Assembly: GCA_030428915.1 (NCBI GenBank)
Contig: JAUIDM010000005.1
Location: 1 to 37,484, forward strand
Origin: Alphaproteobacteria bacterium
GTDB lineage: Bacteria > Pseudomonadota > Alphaproteobacteria > Rhodobacterales > Rhodobacteraceae
Length of the DNA stretch: 37,484 nucleotides
Reading direction: 5' to 3'
Both the position numbers and the translations under genes were made by a program. Shown piece after piece: positions 8,971 through 18,982 of this stretch. Position 1 is the first letter of the stretch, and each line of letters opens with the position of its first letter. Under the pieces are notes generated by a model. The model was given only the letters and a program-made list of their open reading frames with translations, was not told where the DNA came from and ran no database searches.

Positions 8971-10797
8971 CTATCCCTCCATTGCCTCCAACTCGTCGAT
9001 CATGCCCGCGATCATGCTGAGCCCCTTGTCCCAGAATTTCGGGTCCGAGGCGTCTAGACCGAACGGCGCGAGCAAGTCCTTGTGATGCTTCGAACCGCCC
9101 GCCTTCAGCATCTCGAAATACTTCTCCTCGAAACCCGGCAGGCCTTCCTCGTAGACCGCATAGAGCGCGTTCACCAGACCGTCGCCAAAGGCATAGGCAT
9201 AGACGTAGAAGGGCGAGTGGACGAAATGCGGAATGTAGGACCAGAAAGTCTCGTACCCGTCCATGAATTCGAAAGCGTCGCCAAGGCTTTCGCCCTGAAT
9301 GCTCATCCAGAGCGCGTTGATGTCCTCGGGCGTCAGTTCGCCCGCACGGCGGGCAGCGTGCAGCTTGCATTCGAAATCGTAGAAGGCGATCTGGCGGACC
9401 ACGGTATTGATCATGTCCTCGACCTTGCCCGCCAGCAGCACCTTGCGTTCGTTCTGCGTCTTCGCTTGGGCCAAGAGCTTGCGGAAGGTCAGCATCTCGC
9501 CGAACACGCTGGCGGTTTCGGCCAGTGTCAGGGGCGTGGAGGCCAGCATCTCGCCCTGCGGCGCAGCCAGAACCTGATGGACGCCGTGGCCAAGCTCATG
9601 CGCCAGCGTCATCACGTCACGCGGTTTGCCGAGGTAATTCAGCATGATGTAGGGATGGACGTCAGTCACGGTCGGATGGGCGAAGGCGCCCGGCGCCTTG
9701 CCGGGCTTGACGCCCGCGTCAATCCAACCCTTGTCGAAGAAAGGTTGCGCAATTTCAGCCATTTCCGGGGCAAAGCTCGTGTAGGCCGACATGACGGTTT
9801 CCCGCGCCTCGTCCCAGTTCACGGTCTTCTTCTCCTCGATCGGCAGCGGCGCATTCCGGTCCCAGACCTGCAACTTGTCGAGGCCCATCCATTTCGCCTT
9901 CAGCCGGTAATAGCGGTGGGAAAGCTTGGGATAGGCGGTGACAACGGCGTTGCGCAGTGCCTCCACCACCTCGGGCTCAACATGGTTCGACAGATGCCGA
10001 CCATGCTGTGGCGTGGGCATCTTGCGCCAGCGATCTTCAATCTCCTTTTCCTTGGCGAGCGTGTTGTGGACCCGCGCGAAGAGCTTGACGTTCTCGCCGA
10101 AGACCTTGGCCAGCGCCTTGGCGCCGACCTCGCGCCGCGACCGGTCCTGTTCTGACAACAGGTTCAGCGTGGCCTCAAGGTTCATCGGCTCCGTCTCGCC
10201 CTCGACCTCGAATTCCAGCCCCGCCATCGTCTCGTCGAAAAGCTTGTTCCAGGCCGAGGCGCCGACGGTGGACTGGTCGTGCAGGAACTTTTCCAGCTCA
10301 TCCGACAACTGGTGCGGCTTCATCGCCCGCATCCTGTCAAAGACCGGCTTGTAACGCGCGATGTCCGGCGTGGCGGTGAACACCGCCTCGTAGGCGCCAT
10401 CCTCGATCCGGTTGAATTCAAGCGAGAAGAACACGAGCGGCGTCGTGAAGTCGGTCACCTTGTCCTGGCAGTCGGACATAAACTTTGCGCGCGTCGGATC
10501 GACGGTGTTCTGGTAATAGCGCAGGCCCGCAAAGGACATGATGCGCCCTGCCACGGCCTCTATCTTTTCATAGGCCCTGATGCAGCCGAGCATGGCGTCC
10601 GCATCTAGCGTCGACAGCTTGCCCTCGTAATTCGCAGCGAAATCGGCGCAAGCCTTTTCCAGCCAGTCCAAGTCGCGCGCGACCTCGGGCGCATCTGGGG
10701 CCGGGTAGAGGTCGCTCAGATCCCATTCCGGCAGATTGCCGAACCCCCCGGACGAGGCATTGGCGTCGAAGACCGGGCGGGGCGAACGGATCGGCAT
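8971..10797 (-). CDS. pepF: oligoendopeptidase F (M3 family metallopeptidase)
   Basis: HELGH zinc motif in MTLAHELGHGVHQVLA, M3B context ASTPLTLAETASVFGEML; start MPIRSPRPVFDANASSGGFG at 10797. Confidence 0.92.
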   Translation of the reverse strand: MPIRSPRPVFDANASSGGFGNLPEWDLSDLYPAPDAPEVARDLDWLEKACADFAANYEGKLSTLDADAMLGCIRAYEKIEAVAGRIMSFAGLRYYQNTVDPTRAKFMSDCQDKVTDFTTPLVFFSLEFNRIEDGAYEAVFTATPDIARYKPVFDRMRAMKPHQLSDELEKFLHDQSTVGASAWNKLFDETMAGLEFEVEGETEPMNLEATLNLLSEQDRSRREVGAKALAKVFGENVKLFARVHNTLAKEKEIEDRWRKMPTPQHGRHLSNHVEPEVVEALRNAVVTAYPKLSHRYYRLKAKWMGLDKLQVWDRNAPLPIEEKKTVNWDEARETVMSAYTSFAPEMAEIAQPFFDKGWIDAGVKPGKAPGAFAHPTVTDVHPYIMLNYLGKPRDVMTLAHELGHGVHQVLAAPQGEMLASTPLTLAETASVFGEMLTFRKLLAQAKTQNERKVLLAGKVEDMINTVVRQIAFYDFECKLHAARRAGELTPEDINALWMSIQGESLGDAFEFMDGYETFWSYIPHFVHSPFYVYAYAFGDGLVNALYAVYEEGLPGFEEKYFEMLKAGGSKHHKDLLAPFGLDASDPKFWDKGLSMIAGMIDELEAMEG

Positions 10798-10947
10798 TGG
10801 GGAACTCCTGCAAAATCTTTCGCCCAGAGATGGCAGGGGCAAAGGGGCATGGCAAGGGCGGGTCGATGAATTCCCCGATACAGGCGGTGTTGCGGGCGCC
10901 ACCGCAGCCAACTAGTCTTGCGCGGTCAGGGGAAAGGACAGGCGATC

Positions 10948-11685
10948 ATGACCTATTGTGTAGGGCTACTTTTGGATGCTGGCATGGTGCTTCTGTCCGA
11001 TACCCGCACGAATGCCGGACTCGACCATATCTCGTCCTATCGCAAGATGTTCTCGTTCGAAGTGCCGGGCGAGCGGGTTATCGCGATCCTGACAGCGGGC
11101 AGCCTGTCGGTAACGCAGGCGACGCTGGCGAAATTGCAGGAAGCGATCGAGAACCCCGAGGCGACACCCGAAAGCTCGATCCTGTTGGCGCCGACGATGC
11201 TCAAAGTGGCCGAGATCGTGGGCGAGACGCTGTGGTCGGTGCGCGACGCCAACGACCAGCGATTGAAGACCAACGGTCAGTTCGGCGCGGCCTCCATGAT
11301 CGTGGCGGGCCAGCGCAAGGGCGGGCGGATGCGGATGTTCCTGATCTACCCCGAGGGCAATTTCATCGAGGCGACGGAAGACACGCCTTTCCTGCAGATC
11401 GGCGAGCACAAATACGGCAAACCGATCCTCGACCGGATCGTGCGGCCGGAAACCTCCATCGAGGACGGCGAGAAGGCGGTGCTGCTGTCGATGGATTCGA
11501 CCCTGCGCTCTAACCTCTCGGTGGGCATGCCGCTTGATCTTGCAGTGATCCGCAATGACGAATGCAAGGTCGGCTTTCAGCGCCGGATTGAGCCGGGGGA
11601 CGCCGATTTCCGGCGGATGAGCGACGGCTGGTCGAAGGCGTTGAAAGTCAGCTTCGCGAAAATCCCCCTGCATGTGCAGGGCTGA
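10948..11685 (+). CDS. Anbu-type proteasome-like peptidase (ancestral beta-subunit family)
   Basis: MTYCVGLLLDAGMVLLSDTRTNAGLDHISSYRKMF: Thr directly after the initiator Met, and SDTRTNAG motif; 245 aa from ATG 10948. Confidence 0.85.
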   Translation: MTYCVGLLLDAGMVLLSDTRTNAGLDHISSYRKMFSFEVPGERVIAILTAGSLSVTQATLAKLQEAIENPEATPESSILLAPTMLKVAEIVGETLWSVRDANDQRLKTNGQFGAASMIVAGQRKGGRMRMFLIYPEGNFIEATEDTPFLQIGEHKYGKPILDRIVRPETSIEDGEKAVLLSMDSTLRSNLSVGMPLDLAVIRNDECKVGFQRRIEPGDADFRRMSDGWSKALKVSFAKIPLHVQG

Positions 11686-11722
11686 TCGGTCGGTCGGCTG
11701 CAAGACGAACGTTTCGGAAACG

Positions 11723-12013
11723 CTAGCGCGCTCTGGCCGACAGCCGCCACGCCTGATCTTGGGCGAGTGCTTCGAAACGGCCGTCATAGAATTCGGCGAC
11801 CGGACGCACCCAGATCGTGCCGTCGGCATCGTCATAGATGACAACATCGCTGCGGTCCGTTTCGAGCAGTCCGTGCCCCAGCACGCGGTATTCCCCCCCT
11901 TTCCTGTGACGATGGGTCGGGGTCCAGCGCGCGCGGGGATCGCCACTTTGCCCGTGACGCGGAACGGTTGCCTCCGCAAAAAGCCGCCCGACGATCCGCG
12001 CCAACAGCGTCAT
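11723..12013 (-). CDS. DUF1653-like small protein
   Basis: 96 aa; TPTHRHRKGGEYRVLGHGLLETDRSDVVIYDDADGTIWVRPVAEFYDGRF; ATGA overlap with the upstream RNR stop. Confidence 0.65.
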   Translation of the reverse strand: MTLLARIVGRLFAEATVPRHGQSGDPRARWTPTHRHRKGGEYRVLGHGLLETDRSDVVIYDDADGTIWVRPVAEFYDGRFEALAQDQAWRLSARAR

Positions 12014-13734
12014 AGCGACAGAACCGATCCGGTCACAGGGTTCGGGCGATAGGCCGTGCAGCCTTTGCATCCCGTTTCGTACGCGATGCGGTAAACATGC
12101 TCGAACACTGCGAACGGGATGTTCTCGGGGCAATTGATCGTTTTCGATATGCCGCTGTCGATCCAGTGCTGCGATGCAGCCTGCATGCGGATATGATCGT
12201 CTGGCGACAGGTCCCCTGCCGTGACGAATGCAGGCGTCAGTGGCGCGGATTTTCCAATAGTCCGGTGATAGAGCCAGACCGCGTAGTCCTCCACCAGTTC
12301 CTCGACCCGCCTTCCGTCCGGTCCGGTGATCTTGCGCTTGAATGAGGTCGCAAAAACCGGTTCGATTCCCGACGATACATTTCCCGCAAACATCGAGGTC
12401 GTTCCGGTCGGCGCAATCGTCGTCAAAGTACCGTTGCGCAGCCCGTGTTCTGCGATGGCCGCGCGAACCGGCGGGTCCAGCACCTGGATCGATGCGTGAC
12501 GCCCGTGCAACTCACTGTCGTACGAGGGAAACGCCCCGCGGACAGCCGCAAGCCGTGCCGAAGCCAGATAGGCCGCGTTCTGAATCGCCTTCAACCACGA
12601 GGCCACCAGACGCGCTGCAACAGAGGTTCCATACCGGACCCCGAGCATGATCAGCGCGTCGGCCACGCCGGTGACACCAACTCCGATCCGACGCTTGGCG
12701 CGGGCCTCCTGCCGCTGCGCCTCCACCGCATAGCGAGACAGGTCGAGCACATTGTCGAGCATCCTCACGGCGACGGAGACCAGTCGCCGAAGTTCATCCA
12801 GATCTAGCCGCGCATCCGCCCCGAAGGGATGCCTGACCAGCCGGGCGAGATTGATCGAGGCGAGGGGACAGGTGCCGTTCGGCGGCAAGGGCTGTTCGGC
12901 ACAGGAATTGGTTGCCGCGATCTGCTCCAGATATCCCAGAGGGTTGGCAGCGTTGATCCTGTCGATGAACAGGACGCCGGGTTCGGCTGTGTCGTATGCC
13001 TGCCGCATGATCCGGTCCCAAAGCTGCCGTGCACCGACCGTTCGAACCGTCCGACCCGCCCAGACCAGATCCCAGCCCGTATCGCCCTCCACCGCCGCCA
13101 CGAAGCGGTCCGAGACCAGAACAGACAGGTTGAAATTGCGAAATCGGCCTGCATCGGATTTCGCGGTGACAAAGGCCTCGATGTCAGGATGGTCGCAGCG
13201 CATCGTGCCCATCATCGCGCCGCGCCGCGTTCCGGTTACCAAGAGCCTGCAGACGGAATCGCAGATATCCATCGCCGCGAGCGGGCCAGAGGCAGCGCAA
13301 TCCAGCCCTTTGACGAGTGCGCCGCGTGGACGCAACGTGGAAAAATCAAAACCGATCCCACCGCCCATCTGCATCGTCAGTGCCGCATCCGTTACGGCTT
13401 GCATGATCCCTTCAACGGAATCGGGGATCGTCCGGATGACGAATGTATTGCAAAGCGTCACGTTGCGGTGGGTTCCGGCACCGGCGAGAATACGTCCCCC
13501 GGGCAGGAGCTTGTAGTCCTCCATTGCACGGTAGAATGACAGGGCGACGGATTTTCGTTCATCGGGCGCCTCGACTTGCGCCAGACTGTTTGCCACCCTG
13601 AGCCAGGTGTCATTCACCGATGCATCTATCTCGCGGCTATCGGTTTTGTACTGATATTTTAGCCGCCAGATCTGATCCATGATCGGCTGATCGAACGGTT
13701 TCGCCAGGACACCAACGTCATTCTGATCCAACAT
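12010..13734 (-). CDS. nrdJ: adenosylcobalamin-dependent (class II) ribonucleoside-diphosphate reductase, short form
   Basis: 574 aa; MQMGGGIGFDFSTLRPRGA, TNSCAEQPLPPNGTCPLASINLARLV (NxCxE), IAPTGTTSMFAGNVSSGIEP, GCKGCTAYRPNPVTGSVLSL*. Confidence 0.88.
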   Translation of the reverse strand: MLDQNDVGVLAKPFDQPIMDQIWRLKYQYKTDSREIDASVNDTWLRVANSLAQVEAPDERKSVALSFYRAMEDYKLLPGGRILAGAGTHRNVTLCNTFVIRTIPDSVEGIMQAVTDAALTMQMGGGIGFDFSTLRPRGALVKGLDCAASGPLAAMDICDSVCRLLVTGTRRGAMMGTMRCDHPDIEAFVTAKSDAGRFRNFNLSVLVSDRFVAAVEGDTGWDLVWAGRTVRTVGARQLWDRIMRQAYDTAEPGVLFIDRINAANPLGYLEQIAATNSCAEQPLPPNGTCPLASINLARLVRHPFGADARLDLDELRRLVSVAVRMLDNVLDLSRYAVEAQRQEARAKRRIGVGVTGVADALIMLGVRYGTSVAARLVASWLKAIQNAAYLASARLAAVRGAFPSYDSELHGRHASIQVLDPPVRAAIAEHGLRNGTLTTIAPTGTTSMFAGNVSSGIEPVFATSFKRKITGPDGRRVEELVEDYAVWLYHRTIGKSAPLTPAFVTAGDLSPDDHIRMQAASQHWIDSGISKTINCPENIPFAVFEHVYRIAYETGCKGCTAYRPNPVTGSVLSL

Positions 13735-13780
13735 TTCATGCCACCCTGCAGGTTTTCATTAAGAAACATCGACCATTGAC

Positions 13781-13800
13781 CCGGCCAATTCCCTGGCCGG
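13781..13800 (-). other. Hairpin in the RNR 5' leader
   Basis: CCGGCCA-ATTCCC-TGGCCGG perfect 7-bp arms, about 47-66 nt upstream of the nrdJ start. Confidence 0.5.
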
Positions 13801-13833
13801 TCACTCACCCTTGGCGAGGTTATTTCCGGGTGC

Positions 13834-13880
13834 TTAAAATTCGGTTAACGGTTTGTTAACGGAGCAGAATTCGGGTTAAC
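13834..13880. promoter_or_regulatory. Tandem CtrA-like binding sites (TTAA-N7-TTAA-N7-TTAAC plus a fourth TTAAC)
   Basis: TTAA at 13834, 13845, 13856 (11-bp phasing) and 13876; sequence gcTTAAaattcggTTAAcggtttgTTAACggagcagaattcgggTTAACg. Confidence 0.6.
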
Positions 13881-14073
13881 GCGTGTAGTTACGCGCGGGA
13901 AGATGCGGTTTCGGGACAGGGTTTCAGACCTTGCTCCGCCCCCTTCGCCCGTCCGAACACCCCGCTATTACAATTTGAAATTCAATCGAAGTTTCCCGCC
14001 GCATCGAATTTAGGCCGCCTTAACGGCCGTGGATTAGCGAGAAGACCCGGCAATCCTCAAAAGGAAAGTTCCC

Positions 14074-14706
14074 GTGACAAAACTCTATGCATGCCTGGGA
14101 TCAGGCAATTGTTTCAAGCCATGGCTCGCCATGCATCAGCTTGGCCAGCCGTTCGAGCTCATCCTGATCGACGTTTTGAAAGGAGAGCAGAAATCGAGGG
14201 CCTATCTCGAGATCAATCCACTGGGCGTCGTGCCGTATCTGGAGACCGCAGAAGGTCGGGGCATCGGCGAAAGCAACGCCATGCTTTGGTACCTGGCGGA
14301 AAACACCCATCTTATGCCCGCCGACCGTGCGGAACGCGCCGAGGCCCTTCAATGGATGTTCTTCGAACAATCGAAGCTGGAGCCGTTCATATCGCCCGCG
14401 CGGTTCTTCTCCACAATCCGGCCGGACCAGCGCGACGCGCGTGCGGCAGACATCGCCAGATGGCAGACTTCGGCAGAGCCGGGCCTCTTTCGGTTGGACG
14501 CGCATCTGCAAAACCGGCGGTTCATGCTGACCTCGGGCTATTCCATCGCCGACATTGCCGTGTTCGGCTACGTCCACGTCCTAGAAGAGGCGGGCTTCAA
14601 GATGGCTGACTTCCCGGCGATCAAGCGATGGGCAAGCGCGGTGACCCAGACCGACGGGTTCCGTCCCCTGGCCAGCCTGGGAAGCCCGGCGAGCAAGGCG
14701 GCCTAA
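14074..14706 (+). CDS. glutathione S-transferase family protein (GTG start)
   Basis: 210 aa; KLYACLGSGNCFKPWLAMHQLGQPFELILIDVLKGEQKSRAYLEINPLGVVPYLETAEGRGIGESNAMLWYLAE. Confidence 0.9.
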   Translation: MTKLYACLGSGNCFKPWLAMHQLGQPFELILIDVLKGEQKSRAYLEINPLGVVPYLETAEGRGIGESNAMLWYLAENTHLMPADRAERAEALQWMFFEQSKLEPFISPARFFSTIRPDQRDARAADIARWQTSAEPGLFRLDAHLQNRRFMLTSGYSIADIAVFGYVHVLEEAGFKMADFPAIKRWASAVTQTDGFRPLASLGSPASKAA

Positions 14707-14730
14707 CCCTCAGGCAAATGGGCAGAAAGC

Positions 14731-16773
<2,043 letters not shown>

Positions 16774-16783
16774 AAGTACCGGT

Positions 16784-16860
16784 TTGCGAGGTAGCCCCAC
16801 CGCCCGCCGGCCCGGCCCAGCGGCAAAGGCGCAGCAGCGGTGCGGCGGGGCTACCCGCAA
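16784..16860. other. Large intergenic inverted repeat (possible bidirectional terminator or structured RNA)
   Basis: TTGCG(A)GGTAGCCCC(A)CCGC ... GCGG(C)GGGGCTACC CGCAA: 18 paired positions, one bulge, one mismatch, GC-rich 38-nt interior. Confidence 0.6.
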
Positions 16861-16867
16861 TTTAAGA

Positions 16868-17215
16868 TCAACCCTCGACGACAATTTCGGCCGTCATCTT
16901 CGGATGATAGCGGCACACCATCTCATAGGTGCCCGGCGTCGCAAACGTCACGTCGGCGTTTTCGCCCTTGCCGATCCGGCCGGAATCCCAGCCCCCCGCC
17001 TTGTCGGTCGCGGTATGGGGGGCAATGTCGTGGTTGGTCCAGCGCACCGTGTCGCCCGCGCGCAGCACCAGCCGGTCGGGAACAAAGGCAAAGCCGTCGA
17101 TCCCGGCCTCGATCAAATGCGGCCCGTCATGGGCGCGCACCACCAGCGGCGCCACTAGTCCGGCCCCCATGAGGAAGCCGAACCGGCGCCGTGTCGCATC
17201 GCTCAGGACGCGCAT
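16868..17215 (-). CDS. cupredoxin domain (plastocyanin/amicyanin-like) secreted protein
   Basis: 115 aa; N-terminal RRRFGFLMGAG (Tat-like); type I copper ligands in VRWTNHDIAPHTAT and MVCRYHPKM. Confidence 0.88.
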   Translation of the reverse strand: MRVLSDATRRRFGFLMGAGLVAPLVVRAHDGPHLIEAGIDGFAFVPDRLVLRAGDTVRWTNHDIAPHTATDKAGGWDSGRIGKGENADVTFATPGTYEMVCRYHPKMTAEIVVEG

Positions 17216-17724
17216 TGCAGCCCCGCGACCATCTCTTCGGCGTGGCCTTCATGCACCTTGAACGTCACAAGCGCATCCGAAAGCAGCGCCTTCAACGGCT
17301 CCACGGTCGCCCAGGGGATGAACTTGTTTTCGACCGTCTGATTGACCACCTGATGATAGCCAAGTTCATTCGCCGCATAGGCGCAGTCGAAATCCTTGCC
17401 GGACAAAGCCACGAATTCCGCACGTTTGGCGGCCGCCCCATCGACCAGAGCACGGCTCAGGTCGTTGTCCTCGGGCGTCACGTTCAGTTCGGTGATCAGC
17501 GCCACGGCCGCCTCGTTCACCGCCGAATGGTCGCGGATCATGGTTTCGGCAAAGGCACGCACCCCTTCGTTTTCCGACACCGCCAGCGCAAGATGGGCGT
17601 AGCGAATGTCAAGCTGGCCGGCGGTGTAGGCGGTGTGGGCAATCTGAAGGTCGTTCATCTGGTCCTGCGCAACGGCAGGGGTGGCCGCGAGTGCGGCAGC
17701 GATAAGGGTAATGCGGATCATCAT
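17203..17724 (-). CDS. DUF4142 domain-containing periplasmic protein (ferritin-like fold expected)
   Basis: Signal peptide MMIRITLIAAALAATPAVA; QIAHTAYTAGQLDIRYAHLALAVSENEGVRAFAETMIRDHSAVNEAA; overlaps the cupredoxin start by 13 bp. Confidence 0.82.
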   Translation of the reverse strand: MMIRITLIAAALAATPAVAQDQMNDLQIAHTAYTAGQLDIRYAHLALAVSENEGVRAFAETMIRDHSAVNEAAVALITELNVTPEDNDLSRALVDGAAAKRAEFVALSGKDFDCAYAANELGYHQVVNQTVENKFIPWATVEPLKALLSDALVTFKVHEGHAEEMVAGLQCAS

Positions 17725-17858
17725 GTCCTCCTCGGGTCTGGTTGCACAGGCCACCATCGGGCGGCCTATTCGGAACCATTTGCCCAGTCAGGACGCTTGA
17801 TCAATCTGCTGACAAAATAACGGGATGGAGTGCGAAATGTGCGGGACGATCTGCAAAT

Positions 17859-18785
17859 TCAGGCGGCGCGTCGACGGTATTCCGACGGCGCGAGTCCGAA
17901 CTTGCCAGCGAAGGCGCGGGTAAAGGCGGCGGGCGAGGAATAGCCCGCCTTGCCCGCGATTTCCTGCACCGTCGATTGCGAGCGCTCCAGAAGCGCCAGC
18001 GCCTTCTGCAGCCGCCAGTCCGACAGATAGGTCATCGGCCCGACGCCGACGAGCTGACTGAACCTTTCGGCAAAGCGCGAGCGTGACATGGCAACCTCTG
18101 ACGCAAGGCTTTCCACCGTCCAACCCTTGTCGGGCGATCGGTGGATCAGTTCCAATGCCTTGCCGATCTGGCGGTCGCGAAACGCTTCCATCAGGCCCAT
18201 GAGCTCCGGCGACTGGCCGATCCCGGCCCGCAGCACCTCGATAAAGACGATCTCGGACAGCCGGGTGATGGCCGCCTCCGATCCCAAGCGGTCGGCAAAG
18301 GCGCGGCGCGCGGCAAGGCGCAGCATCTCGTCCAGCAATGGCTCGCGCAGCCGCATCGCAGCGGTGATCAGGATATGGTCGGGCAGCGCGCGCAGGATCG
18401 GATGGTCGGCACGCTCCCGAAAGGTGAAGTGACCGCAAAGCATCTGGGTAGAGGCCGCGGGATCGCCGTCACCCACGCGCAGCACGCCGTGCCCGTCATA
18501 GCCCACTGCTTCCAGCACCGTCTCCAGTTCTGGCGCCCGCCGCCCCGGCGCGTCAGCCAGCACATGGGACCAGCCCTTCGGAACCATGATCAGATCGCCG
18601 GGGCCAAGCGTTAGTTCCGCCCCGCAGGCGGTTTTCACATGCAACTGCCCCTGCATCACCAGATGAAACCGCGCGGCCGACCCGAATTCGGGCACCGTCA
18701 CTGCCCATGGTCCGGTGAAATCGGTGCGGAAGTAAAGCGCACCGCGCAGATCGAGCGTATCGAGAATGTCGTCGAGAATATCCAT
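17859..18785 (-). CDS. AraC family transcriptional regulator with N-terminal cupin domain
   Basis: GQLHVKTACGAELTLGPGDLIMVPKGWSHVL and C-terminal HTH VESLASEVAMSRSRFAERFSQLVGVGPMTYLSDWRLQKALALLERSQSTVQEIAGKAGYSSPAAFTRAFAGKFGLAPSEYRR. Confidence 0.92.
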   Translation of the reverse strand: MDILDDILDTLDLRGALYFRTDFTGPWAVTVPEFGSAARFHLVMQGQLHVKTACGAELTLGPGDLIMVPKGWSHVLADAPGRRAPELETVLEAVGYDGHGVLRVGDGDPAASTQMLCGHFTFRERADHPILRALPDHILITAAMRLREPLLDEMLRLAARRAFADRLGSEAAITRLSEIVFIEVLRAGIGQSPELMGLMEAFRDRQIGKALELIHRSPDKGWTVESLASEVAMSRSRFAERFSQLVGVGPMTYLSDWRLQKALALLERSQSTVQEIAGKAGYSSPAAFTRAFAGKFGLAPSEYRRRAA

Positions 18786-18798
18786 GGCATGCCCCAGT

Positions 18799-18819
18799 TC
18801 GTCCCGCATCCTGGGACGA
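18799..18819. promoter_or_regulatory. Inverted repeat immediately upstream of the AraC-family gene
   Basis: TCGTCCC-GCATCCT-GGGACGA, perfect 7-bp arms with 7-bp spacer. Confidence 0.35.
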
Positions 18820-18982
18820 CCTGCACAATCCATGCGGAGTACCTGCGATGCAAGCGGCCCAATCCCGCTTCACGCAGGATTGACCGAGTGGCTCGTTCGG
18901 ATTCTAGCGGCCTCGGCGTCGGGCCCTTCCGCTCGGGCCGGGGCGCCGAACCGCAGCAACGGAATCTCGGTATAAACGCCCC

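Noticed and set aside
9052-9059. Second copy of the GTCTAGAC core of the hut palindrome
   Set aside because: Lies within the pepF coding sequence without the flanking TTAT/ATAA; likely chance.
11710-11722. Inverted repeat CGTTTC-G-GAAACG between Anbu and the DUF1653-like gene
   Set aside because: Short arms with a 1-nt spacer cannot form a hairpin as drawn; could be a protein site but too weak to support.
13735-14073. Possible cobalamin riboswitch upstream of the class II RNR
   Set aside because: No B12 box or recognisable riboswitch architecture seen by eye; an Rfam scan would be needed to be sure.
18870-18925. tRNA-like sequence (gattgaccgagtggctcgttcggattctag) between AraC and galM
   Set aside because: Does not form a complete cloverleaf and lacks a proper T-loop GGTTCGAATCC; not supportable as a tRNA.
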